A stretch of 64,000 nt of DNA from Epiperipatus broadwayi (taxonomy: Eukaryota; Onychophora; Udeonychophora; Euonychophora; Peripatidae), in NCBI GenBank assembly GCA_028023455.1, contig JAQFVV010012490.1, positions 4,652,576-4,716,575 on the forward strand, read 5' to 3'. The notes under the pieces were generated by a model that saw nothing but the letters and a program-made list of their open reading frames with translations, ran no database searches and was not told the DNA's origin. Made by a program: the position numbers and the translations under genes. Below are positions 34,168 to 46,549 of the stretch, in pieces; within the stretch, counting starts at the first letter, position 1; each line of letters starts with the position of its first letter.

Positions 34168-37069
34168 ATATATATAACTATGTACAACACTGAGTTGTTT
34201 ATTATCTGCTAAATATTTTAGTTATTTTTCTCTTATTAGTAAATTTTATTTCACGTGATGCTATGAAATTTTTTTTTTTTATATTGGATTTTTATTAGAT
34301 TGTTGAAACTTTTGAAGTCGTAAAAATTTATGTATATACTAATTACTTTTATTTTTCATTCTTCTCACTGTTAATAATACATCTTTTGACATAATTTTAT
34401 GAGCTCATATGATATATTGAATGTTTTGTTCTCATATCATTTTTATTAAGGTTTCTGATTGCTTTTTAAAATTTATATTTTAATATTTATTTTATCAATT
34501 AATTTAAATGGATATATAGACAGTTTTCTACTTAATATAAGAGATTCATTCCATGCCTTGACAGCATGCAGTGAACTTTATGTAAATTGGATTTTCCCTT
34601 CAGGTATAAAAATATTTTGTAACTAATGAAAATAAGCTCTATTACTAGAAATATTCAAACAGTGTAAGAGTTGGATGTATTTGAAATTTTTTATTTTTGT
34701 TTTGGATTTTATATATGCTGAGGATTACTTTTTTAAGCATAAAACATCAGTAGGATTTATTTAATTAGAGAAACTTGATAGTGCTTAATATTCATAAACA
34801 GCATCATGTAAAGCAATTTTTTTCCATTTACATTTAATTTTCAGTATTACAATGAAGTACTATAACTAATTTAAAACCAAAAGTCAATTTCTAATTAAAA
34901 TAAGGTGGAGGAGGCCCAATGATAATGCTAGAAAATCCTGTGTAGTTAACGAGAGTTGTTAGAAATAAAAATTAATTCTCAATAAAAATTGAGATGACCT
35001 TACTAAGAAGGAATTAGGAACTCCAGTTCAAAAATTTGTAATTAAAAAGTTTTTTTTTATATATAACTTCTATAAATAGTAGTGATTTGATTATAAAAAT
35101 GAGGGGTAGTGATATTCTTTTTATTAGTAAGTAACCCAGATTAAAAAAGAGAGAGTTGCTTCAATCAGATTCTGACTTGTATTAACAACAAAAATCACTA
35201 ACAGGTAACAAATTATATCGAAAATCAATTGATAATACAGTGGTGTGAGTAGGAAAGTGGATAGTATATACTTTCATCTGTAACTTTTATTTTGACTTAA
35301 TACTTGCTTAATAAATACTTTTACTATTAATCAAAAACAAGAAGCTTCAGGTTTTTTTAATTGAATCTGCAGTCATTTTGCCAGTGAGTCTTTACTTCTC
35401 AGACAACATGTCCTGATTATTTGGAGTTAAGGCTTATTAATCAACTGGGATTGAATGAATAGATAGATATTATTTTTTACATTCAGCAATTACATGTGAA
35501 TATATAAGCCAAATCAAGGAAAAATTAAATATTTGTTTATCTGATATATGAAATCTTAACTCATGCTTTTTGGCAAAGTAGTTCAAAGATTATTAGATTT
35601 TAATGAAGAATATTTTGAGAGGAGGGGCAATATAGATAAGTAGTAATATGGAAGTAATCATATTGATTTTGACAGTCTTGTACTATAAACATTTTGATAA
35701 CTGTTTTGTTGATAAAATGAAATGGCTAATGTTTAAAGATTGAGAATAGTTTTTACATATACAATTTCATATGCATACTAGAGCTGACCAATGTTTTTTT
35801 GTTCTTCAAAAATTTACTAGTAACAATCAATAATTAAACTTTATAGAAGATTTTGTATTCCTAAAAGGAGAGTAGATATCTAATCAGAATTATTACAGCA
35901 AATCCAACAGATTAGCCTTTTGTTCATTATGTGAACATTCAAAGTAAGCTGGATATTTTTTTGATTTGACAAATATGTAATTTTATAAAAGAAATAATTA
36001 AATGATCTGTTGTATAGGAAGTCAAAGGTTGAGCATAACAATTTCAGTCAGCTAATTCAAACTCAGATTTTCTTTTTTTAAGTTGGGAATCAATCCATGT
36101 GTTTTAGCTCTTGAGTCTGTCTGTTTAACTAAATTCTGTCTGGTTATAAAACAACTTAATCTGTGCTTTGGATCATATGGTGTATGAACTAGAATTTAAT
36201 GAGAAAATGACCAATTTTATAGTAAATGTATTGTATCAAAAACTAGTTAGTTTTATCTTGGAAGTTGTATTTACGATTTAGAGAATTGTCTTATTCTTAA
36301 AATTCATTGCCATCTTATATATCATGCATTTTCTTTACGCTTTGCTTTTTAAGAAAGTTCTTACTCTAATTCCTACAAGCCCAAAAGATTAAAATAATCA
36401 GTGGGCAATCAGACATTGCTTAGCTTAAGCTTCAAGGAAATATATGATGGTAATAACTTGAAATATTTAATGGATCACATTGTCAACATGTATATGGATT
36501 TTTTTTTCCCATTTAATTAGTAAGTTTCTGACAGACAGTTATAAATCAATTGATGGAAATATTGAATGAAAAGATCTTTGGAGCCTATACTCTAATTTGA
36601 ATATGATATTTAAGTTCATGGCATATATTGGTGATATATCATTACTATATGTCAAGGATGTTATCAATCACATAAATGGAAAAATGCATTTAATTTATTA
36701 GCTTTAATAAATTAGCCTTATTCTAACTCAAAGATGAGATTCTCTGTTTGTATGGGTTCTAAGGGAAAGTGAATGTATCAATTTTGAAATATTGTACAGT
36801 TGTTAGCAGTATATGTATCCACTGAAACCAGGTCATAATGTCTTTAGATTTTCAGAAATGCTAAAAGATTAAGATTTGAGCAATCAATGCTTGAGTTAGA
36901 ACATTCTAAACTTATCGTCATGGATTAGGTTAGAAAATTTTTTTCTAGAAATTTTTTTTTTGTGTTTTATTTGCATTTCTGCTACTCATAATAAATGGCA
37001 TGGAGGAAATCAGAGTTAGTCAAAGTTCCCTTTTATGCTTAAGAATAGATATTAAAATGCTTACATGCT
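34168..37069. other. Gene-free AT-rich stretch
   Basis: About 2.9 kb starting with the (AT)n tract after element 2. No coding frame with motifs, no clear repeats and no RNA gene were seen. It may include the eroded 5' part of the LINE relic that becomes recognisable at 37070. Confidence 0.5.
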
Positions 37070-38075
37070 TTGTCTGGTGCTGATACAAACTCTGATCACA
37101 ATTTGATTATGATGAAATTAAAATCAAGGTTTAACAAAAAATCAAGAATAAAATTCAAGATATGTGAGATAGAACTTAAAATAAATTGAGAGAAATTAGA
37201 GAAAGATGAGGAATGTATAAATAGTTCTGATAAGTATTGTTGTAGGTTTAAATATAAAATATTAATATTAGCAAAAAATAAAATTGGAAGTATTAGGTTA
37301 AAGAAAGCTAAATTATCTTGGGTAATGGAAGGTATGTTGGAAAAGATAGAACTACATTAAGATGGAAGAATGTCAATAATGAAGAAGGGCAAGGAGCACA
37401 TAGAAAAATTAATAATGAACAAAGAAGAGAAACAGATTTATCAAAGAAAAATGATGGTATAAGAATGTAAAAAAATAGAAGCATTTCAGATAAAAAAGAT
37501 ATCTGGTATTCAATAAAATCAGAAATGTCATTTGGGGGGAAAAGAAATTGTTAACAAGTGAAATAGCTCATAGGAATGGAAAAAGATTAATTGAGAGTAA
37601 TAATATATTGAAAAGATGGAAAGAATATCTTCAATGTCTATTTAGAAAAGAAAATAATTCAATTAATTATGAATTTGATAATGAAGATGTTGAAATAGAT
37701 GATAAAGATATGGATATTTTGAGAGATGAAGTAATAAAGTCAATTGAATAAATGGAAAATGTAAAGCTGCCATATTTGATATAATACCTATAGAATTTTT
37801 GAAAGAAATAGAAGAAATTCCTATGAAGGCAATAGTTGAACCATGAAATGTGATATATAATAGTGAAGTTTGATCTGAAGATTTTTTGAGGACTATAATG
37901 ATACTAATTGCTAAAATGTAGAAACCTGTTAAATGTGAAAAGTGCAGGGCAATGAGTTTATTATCTCATTTTTCTTAAGTTTTACTGAGGACTTTAACTC
38001 AAAAAATTTATGGGAAGATAGAATATTATATTGGAGAAGAACAGTTTGATGTTCAGAGAGGGAAACACTGGTGTT
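37070..38075 (+). pseudogene. RTE-like LINE relic (endonuclease end to RT start)
   Basis: Across several frames and many stops one can read the end of an endonuclease (NSDHNLIMMKL near 37090). A Lys-rich linker follows, including the 67-codon frame at 37548-37751 with LKRWKEYLQCLF, and then RT beginnings: IIPIEFLKE, a CRAMSLLSH word corresponding to the YRTISLISH motif, and IGEEQFDVQRGK. These match the order in insect-type endonuclease-RT elements. The palm with the catalytic Asp pair is absent, so it is truncated at both ends. Much older than the RTE copy at 11607-14896. Confidence 0.7.
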
Positions 38076-38470
38076 GTTAGAATAATTGCATTGGCTTATT
38101 TACTGCTATTTAAAAAACTTAAAAGATCATATAAATTAATACTAATCTTGTAAATAATATTACTTGGTATAAAACATTTTAAGAGAGAAAAAAGACAATA
38201 TCTGAGAAGATAATTATTTATCCCATAATAATTTTTCACAGAAATAGTAAGTCTACTACCACCTCTAGCTGAAATTTATTCTTAATAATAAATAAGATTA
38301 GATTTGTTAGACAATCTGAAAATATACCATATCCATGAAATAAATATATTTTTAAATTTATACTTATCTATCACTATAAACAAAGAAATACATATTTTAA
38401 AGGTTAAAAAAATGTTTTATTTTGATTTGTATTACCAGTTTAAAGATCTAGCACTGTTTCACATTTAATG
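38076..38470. other. Gene-free spacer
   Basis: AT-rich sequence between the RTE relic and the microsatellite. Nothing recognisable. Confidence 0.5.
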
Positions 38471-38535
38471 TAGTATAATAATAATAATAAAATAATAATA
38501 ATAATAATAATAATAATGATGATGATGATGATAAT
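38471..38535. repeat. (ATA)n/(ATG)n microsatellite at a LINE 3' end
   Basis: A run of AAT/ATA repeats changes to five GAT units directly before the 3' end of the minus-strand LINE. It is either the repetitive tail of the element or its target. Confidence 0.8.
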
Positions 38536-38707
38536 TCAATTCTTATTTATTACGTGCATTTCAACACTTTCGCTTTAACAGAAATACACAAGATTACAAA
38601 TAAATATACAAAACAAACAAAACATTATTCAATATAGTAACATTAATAAAAATATACAATAAGGAAAATTACAATTCATAATTAAAATATATATAAATAC
38701 ATGTTAT

Positions 38708-41418
38708 CTACAGTAGATTCAATTTCTTTTTAACATTATTTATAAAATAATCACAAAAAACATTAATGTTATTAAATTTTTGATTATATAACCTTTGTAA
38801 TCTGTTAATGACAGATTTATTTATAAAAGAGTTTTTAGTTTTTTTAATATTAAAAGTGTACATTTCCCTTAGTGAATCAATTTTTCCATCAATCAACTTT
38901 TTTAAAAATACCATATCTTTAGTTAGTCTTCTTTCAGTTAATATTGTTTTAAGATTTAAATTTCCCCCCTTTATTAGTTTAATAAATCTTTTCTCTACAT
39001 TAGAAATTTTAAACTCAGTGTAAACCAAATCCAAATTCCATATAGAAGATTCATACTCCAATAAAGGTACAACAAGAGAACAGAATAACATGTACTTTAT
39101 ACAAGGAGATAAGTCTCTGCCAAATCTGAAAATGCATCCCATTTGTCTATATGCTTTATTTATAATATATTTTACATGCTCATTAAAATTAAAATGATTA
39201 CAAAATATAACTCCAAGATCAGAAACAACTTCTTTGTATATAATAACATCTTCATCAATCATATAATGATAAACAGATCTATCTGTTCTATTGGTATAAG
39301 AGACAATACATGTTTTACTTATGTTTATTTTTATATTATTAAATTTACACCATTCTTTGAAATAAATAATATCTTTTTGAAGATCAATATGATCATCATA
39401 TGTACTAATTCTTTTAAATAATTTACAATCATTTGCATAGGTAAGTATCATACTTTTTTTTAATATTTTGATCAAGATCAAACATGAAAATATTAAAAAG
39501 TAAAGGTGCTAATATTTTACCCTGAGGTACCCCAATTTTATTTTTGAATAGCTTAGAGTTAACTTTATCCATATAAATGTAGGAGCATCTATTTTCCAAA
39601 TAATTAATAAACCATGCAATCAAATGAGAACTAATTCCCATTAATTTAAGTTTATATATTAGATGATTATGTGCCACATTATCAAATGCTTGTGACATAT
39701 CAAAATAAATAACATCAAGTTGCTTCTGTTCAAAAAGGGAATGAGCAATATGATCAGATATTACCATTAAATTAGTATCAACAGACTTTCCAGGTACAAA
39801 ACCATGTTGATAATTAGGCAAGATCTTAATCATATCTGTAATAATAATATTATAAATACATCTTTCATAAATCCTCACAAATGAAGACAGTACTGAGATA
39901 GGTCTATAATTACCTGGATCAGTTCTATCTCCCTTTTTATAAATAGGCACATAGAGATTTTAAATATATCAGGAACAATGCATTTTTCACTAGACAAATT
40001 AATTATATAATGCAATGGAATTACCATACAGTCTGCACAACCCTTAATAATAAAATTAGGAATATTATCATATTCCATAGATGATTTAGATTTAAGTTTG
40101 TTTATGGCATTAAGCACATCCATAATATAAATTTTATCTACATCAATATTCCAACTTCTTTTATTATCAGACTCAATATTAATCACATCACTGTCAGTAA
40201 CATTTGAGTACATATTTGTGAAATGACTAACTAATTCATTCATAGAAGGCTGTATTAAATTATTTTTGTAATTTTTATTCCCAAAAATATTTAAATTTTT
40301 AATATAATTCCAAAACATTTGTGGATTGTGTTTAAAACCATTTTCAATGCTATTTAAATGATTATCATAATCTCTTTTCATAATATTTCTTGTATAAACA
40401 TGCAATGCACTAAATTTCTTATATAATTCTTGATCATTGGCTAATTTATATAATCTACGATACTTATGTTTCCTATTAAGTCTCTTAGATAATTCTTTAG
40501 AAAACCATTTAGGATATTTATTATTATGTTGTGAACATCTAACAGGAATATAATAATCCAAACAATTTTGAATTATATCAATAAACTTACAGCTTCATTC
40601 AGATCATTTTCTACAAAAATTACACTCCAGTCAGTATTCTCCAAGGCTTTATATAGACCATAATAATTACCATGTCTATAATCTTTGAACATACTATTAA
40701 CAGATTTTATATACTCATATGATCCATCTATTATAAATTCCAAAGATGGATGATAAGAATCAGGAGATATAAGAGCCTAATCTGCCAAATTACATTTTAA
40801 AAAATCAATGGTACTAAATAATAGTCAAGTATTTTACCCTTATCATTAGTAAACCTATTAAATTGATTTAATTTGATTAATTCAACAAAATATTTATTCT
40901 AAATAGTTTGTTATTTTTACCAACAGCTTTATTATGTTATTTTTACCAACAGCCTTATTATTACAAATGAAATAATCTGGTTCATTGAAATCACCCACTA
41001 AAATAATATCATATTTGTATTTCACTAAAATATCTTCAACCTTTGTCAAAAATGTATCCATTTCATTATATAAGAGAGTAGGTCTAAAATATACAATACC
41101 CAATAATATTTTCTTTTTACTTCTTAGATCTATTTTAACCCAACAGGATTCAATATTATCATCATTAATAATAATTTGAGTATGCCTAATACATTTTTGA
41201 ACTCCAATCAATGTACCACCACCTCTTGTTTTATTTATATATTTTCTATCACATCTGTATAAACAGTACCTATTATCAAATATATTTAGATTACTAATAC
41301 CATCATTTAACCAAGTCTCAGTTAAAATAATAATATCATATTTATGTAATAACAGTTCAGACTTAAACTCAATTGTCTTAGTTCTAAGTCCACATCCATT
41401 TTGATAATAACAATGCAA
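38708..41418 (-). pseudogene. ORF2 endonuclease / reverse transcriptase, copy 1
   Basis: Endonuclease at 41418-40894: YYQNGCGLRTKT, ILTETWLND, RGGGTLIG, GIVYFRP and LVGDFNEPD in order; the DH-containing end decays after 40894. Linker and thumb-fingers at 40561-39950, then RT at 39950-38708: YKKGDRTDPGNYRPIS, HGFVPGKSVDTN, VIYFDMSQAFDNV, GVPQGKILAPLLFNIF, and the catalytic box TYANDCKLF at about 39435. A conserved tail follows with SDLGVIF and the SIWN word. The first catalytic Asp of YADD is Asn here. Frameshifts occur near 40890, 39940 and 39455. Such proteins nick DNA and copy the LINE RNA at the target; this copy is dead. Confidence 0.85.
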
Positions 41419-41589
41419 TGATTGCTATTTATTACATAACTTGATAGAAGTCTCTTCTAAATTTATATCTTTTGTTTGCCTACTATTCTCACTATCATAA
41501 TCATCCAGTAAAATATTTTCATTTACTTTTTCAGTAACATTATAATTTAATGATATATCATTCTTTATGATGTCATCAGCATCACCTCG

Positions 41590-41895
41590 TAAAGATTTCA
41601 AGTTTCAAAAGAAAGGTAATATAGCCTGATCAGGCCAAATATTGCCTGTATTCACTTTATCTATATCACATTCATATACAGACAAATAAAAAGAAGAATA
41701 TTTTTTGGATTTAGTATTTAATTTATATCATACAGTATTAATATGCAACATATTTTTTAAATATTCAATAATATTTTGCGCCATAGTTTCATTATTTATT
41801 CTTGTCAAGAAGAACTTTTTAAATTTCATTTTAATTTTAAATGCTTTTAAAACATGATTGGTTTGATTGCCTATAACAGGTGTAATATTTAGATT
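41590..41895 (-). pseudogene. ORF1 C-terminal fragment, copy 1
   Basis: Reads PVIGNQTNHVLKAFK at the top, then an RRM-like stretch (KKFFLTRINNETMAQNIIEYL) and, after a stop, YSSFYLSVYECDIDKV and IWPDQAILPFF. This is the end typical of ORF1 proteins that carry an N-terminal PHD finger in insect LINEs. It lies directly upstream of ORF2, as expected, and is cut off at the tail of the next LINE. Confidence 0.7.
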
Positions 41896-41908
41896 TTTAC
41901 AATTTTTT

Positions 41909-41970
41909 TGTGGGGGTGGGAGTGGGGGGGGTGGTGGTGGGGGAGGCGGTGGTGGTTCTCCTCCTCCTCC
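41909..41970 (+). repeat. G-rich tract, possible G-quadruplex
   Basis: About 60 bp of nearly pure G/T, with runs GGGGG, GGG, GGGGGGGG and GGGGG plus GGT repeats, then four or more CCT units. On the minus strand it forms the (GGA)n tail just past the 3' end of LINE copy 2. In such AT-rich DNA it is the most base-skewed spot of the window. Confidence 0.75.
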
Positions 41971-42049
41971 TTCAATTCTTTATTTATTTAATGTACATAT
42001 CAACAGCATTTAGCCAATTATAGATTGCACAGTAATGTAATTATTATTT

Positions 42050-44801
42050 ACAAATCTAAATAAGTATTAAAAAATAATAATACCAATAAAATAAAAAAAA
42101 ACAAATTAAAAATGTCATCATTACCAAAATCTTTATTATAAGTTTTAAGTAAATGAAATAAAGGGGGAAATCTTAATACATCAGATTTACCAATTTGCAG
42201 TTCAAAAATATTGTGAGTACGAGTGTTATAATTCTGTTTCTTAATACCTAAACTAGAAAGCAAATTAGATACAGAAATATTCATGGGAAATAAATTTGTT
42301 TTTTGTCTTAGCAGTAAATCAATATAGTGTTCATTACTTAAACTATTTAATTTTACAAATTTGTCAAAAACAGACTGAATTCTTATATTTGTTCTGTTAT
42401 GAGGATTCCCTATAATTGAACATACTTCAAGATGGGAAGAACTAAGGATATAAAAAGTTTAATCTTTGTAAATTTATTAAATGCTTTTCCATATATGTTA
42501 ATAGCTCCTACAATTTTAAGAGATTTATTCACCATAAAATTAATGTGATTATGAAAAGACCCATTATTGGAAAAAAATATTCCTAGATCTCTTTGATGAT
42601 CATTTGTTATGATTTTAGTCACCAATATAGTAGGAAAACCTTAAGATTTCACATTTTCTAGAGTAAGAGACAATAGAGCACTTTCCCATATTTATTTCTA
42701 GATAATTATATTCACACCAATTCAAGAAATTATCTATATCACTTTGAAGTAAAAAAAAGTCATTAATAGAATAAATATGCCTAAAAATTTTGCAATCATT
42801 TGCATAACATAGAAAATTTGACAATTTAATGCATGTTTTTAGGTCATCAATATATACATTAAATAAAAAGGTGCAAGAACACTGCCTTGAGGCACCCCAG
42901 TGAAGCAGTAATATGGTAATGACAATTTATTGTTAAAGCTCACACAAGACATTTTATTCTTAAGAAAAGAGTCAAACCAATTAATTAATAATTTGGAAAA
43001 ACCTAACCTACAAAGCTTTTAAAGAAGAATTTTATGATTAACCCTATCAAAAGCCTGGACATATCAAAATAAATAACATTCAACCTAGATTGATTCTCAA
43101 TTGAATTTGAAATGCGAACAAAAGTAGTTAGCAAATTTGTTTCAATGGACCTATTAGGCAAAACGCCATGCTGCTCTGGTGCCAAAACCTTATAGACATC
43201 CAAGATAATTTTATTATATAAACATCTTTCAAATATTCGATCAACAGTGTATAGAATTGAAATAGGCCTATAGTCACCAAATCTGTAAATTTTTTCTTAA
43301 AAATAGGAACAATTTTAACAATTTTAAGAGATGCAGGAAAAGTACCATTTGCTAAAGAGCAATTAAAAATATGTAAAAGAGAAGAAGCAATGTATTCAGC
43401 ACATCCTTTATAAATGAAAGCTGGAATATTGTCAAGGCCCACATTAGAATGTAATTTAAGTTGCTTAATAGCAAAAATAATATCAGATTCAATAAATGAA
43501 TTAAATGTTATCTTTTCTTCAATTAGACCATTATTTTCTGTTAAATTAGTAAAAGAATTAAATTGTTTAAAAAGCTCTGAGAAATAATGAGAAAAATCAT
43601 CTGCGACTAGATTGAAATTATTACTCTGTAATTTTTTTTGTAATACCTAAACCCTTGACTAGAGACCAAAATTGCAAAGGATTATCAGAAATATAACTCA
43701 GTATTTTTTATAAATTTTTGAAAATCTCTATGATATATAACCTTTGACAATCTATAATTAATAAAATTGTTTTAATAATTTAAGTTCTTAGTTTTCCAAA
43801 TTTACAATGGTGAAATGAATATAATTAATAAAATTGTTTTAATAATTTAAGTTCTTAGTTTTCCAAATTTACAATGGTGAAATGAATTTCTTTTAATAAT
43901 TTCTTTAAGAGAGACTGAAAACCAGAGAAGAAAATGGTTAGTTAAAAAATTTTTCTTAGGAACGTATCAGATGAAGAATACAAATTTTTCCAATTAAAAT
44001 TAGATAATTGTAAACAAAGAGCCAAATAATTGCCTTTTTTGTAGTTTCTTTTCATAATTTTAAAGGGACAAAGTCTTAAATTTAATATTAATATAAAATT
44101 CTAAGGGAGGATTATGCAAATCAATGGAAAAGGGAAAAGAAGAAGTAATTAAACATTCAATTGTAGGAAAATTACTAAGAATATAATCCAATGTGTGATA
44201 ATTAAAATTGGTATATGGATTAAATTGTTTTAGATTTAACAAATTGCAAAACTGAATCATTCTCAATACTTTAGGTGAGAAAGAGACTGAATCTATGATA
44301 GTATTACCTGAATATAAATCAGGAATATTAAAATCACCAGTAATATAAAATATATGATTTGTATTTGATTAAAAAATCTTAAAGAATAGAAAGAAACTCA
44401 TTAAACTCTAAAAAGGATAATGTTAGCTTTATGTCGATTGAACCCAAAAGAACCTTGATACTATTTTCCAAACATATTTCACACCATGTAGCTTTACAAG
44501 ATGATGATGAAATAGGAATATACTTATGTATAAAATTACATTTAAAGGCAATGAGGTTGCCTCCACCTTTGGAAGCAACATCAGAAGATCTGTCTGTTTG
44601 AAGTACTTTATATCTATTGTCCATAAAAATATCTGAAAAATATTGAATAAGCCAAGTTTCTGAAATAAAAACAATATCAAAATTTTCAGAACTGAAGAAT
44701 TGCTTAATTTTTGCAGTCTTGGTTCTCATCCCACGAATGTTTATGTAAAAACAATAAAGTCCAAACATAATATAAAGAAATATATAATAAACAATAATCA
44801 A
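42050..44801 (-). pseudogene. ORF2 endonuclease / reverse transcriptase, copy 2
   Basis: Endonuclease at 44801-44379: FYINIRGMRTKT, VFISETWL, KGGGNLIAF, CEICLENSIKVLLGSI; an LDYILSNFPTIE word near 44190 gives its end. RT at 43442-42615 in pieces: GLDNIPAFIYKGCAEYI, VKIVPIFKK, QHGVLPNRSIETNL, NVIYFDMS, GVPQGSVLAPFLFNVYIDDL (42850-42900) and CYANDCKIF at about 42800. A tail with RDLGIFFSNN follows at 42625-42410. As in copy 1, the catalytic box is YAND, not YADD. A 67-bp duplication sits in the linker. Not functional. Confidence 0.82.
43754..43887 (-). repeat. Exact 67-bp tandem duplication in ORF2
   Basis: Units 43754-43820 and 43821-43887 are identical by eye. 67 is not a multiple of three, so the duplication shifts the ORF2 frame. 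Identity shows it is much younger than the LINE insertion. Confidence 0.85.
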
Positions 44802-44949
44802 GAGAGAAAAAAAATGTTAATAAAGGATGATGTTGGCAAAAGAAATTAATCAGAAAGTATTAATGAACTAGCCAAAGAGCCATAAAAAAATTTTAATGCA
44901 GTACTGCAAGGCCATAAATGATTCGAAATAAACTCCCAATGCTTATGTT

Positions 44950-46543
44950 TGGGAATTGAAACAAAAAAAACTACTAATATTAGAATTAAACATATTAATC
45001 TTAATACATATGACTTTAACCTGAAGTTTATCTTCCAAAAATCTTTTTATATCAGTAGATTTAACATCTGCCAAATTTGAAGTCAAATATTTATCATTAT
45101 CCTTAATTAATAATGAACAGTTATTATTACTAGGACCTCTATAAGAAATTGGACCTTTAAACTTAAGTTCTTCATTATCTTTAAAAATATTTTGTCTAAA
45201 ATTAGAAGAATAATTATTAAATTTTTTATTAAAAAATTTATTTCAATTTAGTCTAAAATTATGGGGTAAACTATTCTGTTTGCTAAGCTCCTTAATTGAT
45301 AATTTTCTATTAGAAAATTGCTAAAAAGGAAAAGAGGTGTTAGAGGAATATATTGATGAAACAGAATTAGAAGGTGACCATTTATAAGATATATTAGAAT
45401 TATTAGGACCTCTATAAGAAATTGGACCTTTAAGCTTAAGTTCTTCATTATCTTTAGAAATATTTTGCCTAAAATCATTTTTTCTTTTAATGTGTTTTTT
45501 GAAAAGTAAAACATCCCTATGATTTATATAAGAAGTTAGACCTTTTACTCCAATCTCATAACAAGTTTTATCTTTCTCAATAAATGATTGAGATTCTGAA
45601 CCAGTATTATTGTTTACAACATTTTTTATATTATTGTAACTCTTGCTACCATATAAACTAATATTATTACTAATATCATGCTTTTCATGATATGTATTAT
45701 GAAAGTTTTTATTGTAAAATATCCTGGTTTTATTTGAACTCACTTTGGAAAAACAAGTTGACTTGACAGAAGGAAGAGAGCATTGAATACCTTTGTTAAA
45801 ATTAGAACACTTCAATGATTTATTACAAAGTTGAGACATCTTAATAATTAGCGAATGAATTTGTGATATAGAATAAGAAAAGTAAAATGTTCAGGTTGTG
45901 AAATGATATTAAGGCATTTATCCATGCAGTTTAAATCAACAAAAAAAAATTCAAACATTCCTGTGGATGTAATAATAGAATTAGCACCTGTCTTCACAAC
46001 ATCTGATAACCTAGTATTAGCTTTAGAAATATCTAATTCATTAGAATCATGAGAATTTTTTTAATAATCTGAATTGAAGTATTATCAGAAGACATCAAAT
46101 CTGAGTTTTCTTTAGTAAACATATAATCAGTACTTGAAATGTGACTATCAAGAGACCATAGGATTGACCAAGTTACACTCATTGTCTTTAGAATCTAAAG
46201 TCATGATGTTATTGACCAATGACTTTATTGAACCATTATCCACTACCAATTCATCAAGAAGTTCATTATCAACATCTGAATATTTTATATTTAAAGTTAT
46301 ATTATTACAAGCCTGACATTTAAAAAATTCATTACCAATTGTTTGAAAAATAATAGCATCAGATTTAGACAGCTTAGTACAAGACAAATGAAAATACCTT
46401 TGACATTGACCAGAACACTTAATCTTCATGGTTGTATCAAAAATAATCAAAGAACAACCATGACAAATGGTAATGTCTGGAATACTATTTTCTGCAGCTC
46501 TGAATTTCTTGATATTTGGCAAAAGAATCGATTTCAAAACCAA
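44950..46543 (-). pseudogene. ORF1 protein with PHD finger, copy 2
   Basis: The N-terminal 131 residues (46543-46148) hold a PHD-type zinc finger: C-x2-C, 11 residues, C-x3-C, 4 residues, H-x2-C, 20 residues, C-x2-C (ICHGC, KCSGQC, FHLSC, CQAC). A long Ser/Asn/Lys-rich linker (46147-45321) with two or three frameshifts follows. An RRM-like piece (LADVKSTDIKRFLEDKL, near 45050) forms the C-terminus. PHD-bearing ORF1 is known from CR1-like LINEs; the protein binds element RNA, and PHD fingers usually read histone H3 tails, so chromatin targeting is a plausible role. Inactive here. Confidence 0.75.
45128..45480 (-). repeat. Direct repeat inside ORF1, about 72 bp, 280 bp apart
   Basis: 45128-45200 and 45408-45480 are almost identical (three or four changes) and both encode DNEELK(F/L)KGPISYRG. 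It may be an internal duplication of ORF1 or the sign of a chimeric copy. Confidence 0.7.
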
Positions 46544-46549
46544 ATTAAA

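Larger units (their letters stand above)
38536..41895 (-). mobile_element. CR1/Jockey-like LINE, copy 1 (5'-truncated)
   Basis: Minus-strand element: 3' UTR 38536-38707, ORF2 from 41418 down to 38708, and the C-terminal end of ORF1 at about 41590-41895. The rest of ORF1 is missing where copy 2 begins. Its 3' terminus reads AATAAGAATTGAA before ATC repeats; copy 2 ends in an almost identical AATAAAGAATTGAA, so they are one family or two close subfamilies. Frames are broken by several frameshifts. CR1 or Jockey superfamily placement is by motif only. Confidence 0.8.
41971..46545 (-). mobile_element. CR1/Jockey-like LINE, copy 2 (nearly full length)
   Basis: 4.6-kb minus-strand element: 3' UTR with AATAAAGAATTGAA at 41972-41985, ORF2 (44801 down to about 42050) and ORF1 with PHD finger (46543 down to about 44950). 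It meets the plus-strand Tx1-like LINE head to head near 46545. Two internal duplications (43754-43887; 45128/45408) and many frameshifts show decay. Confidence 0.78.
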
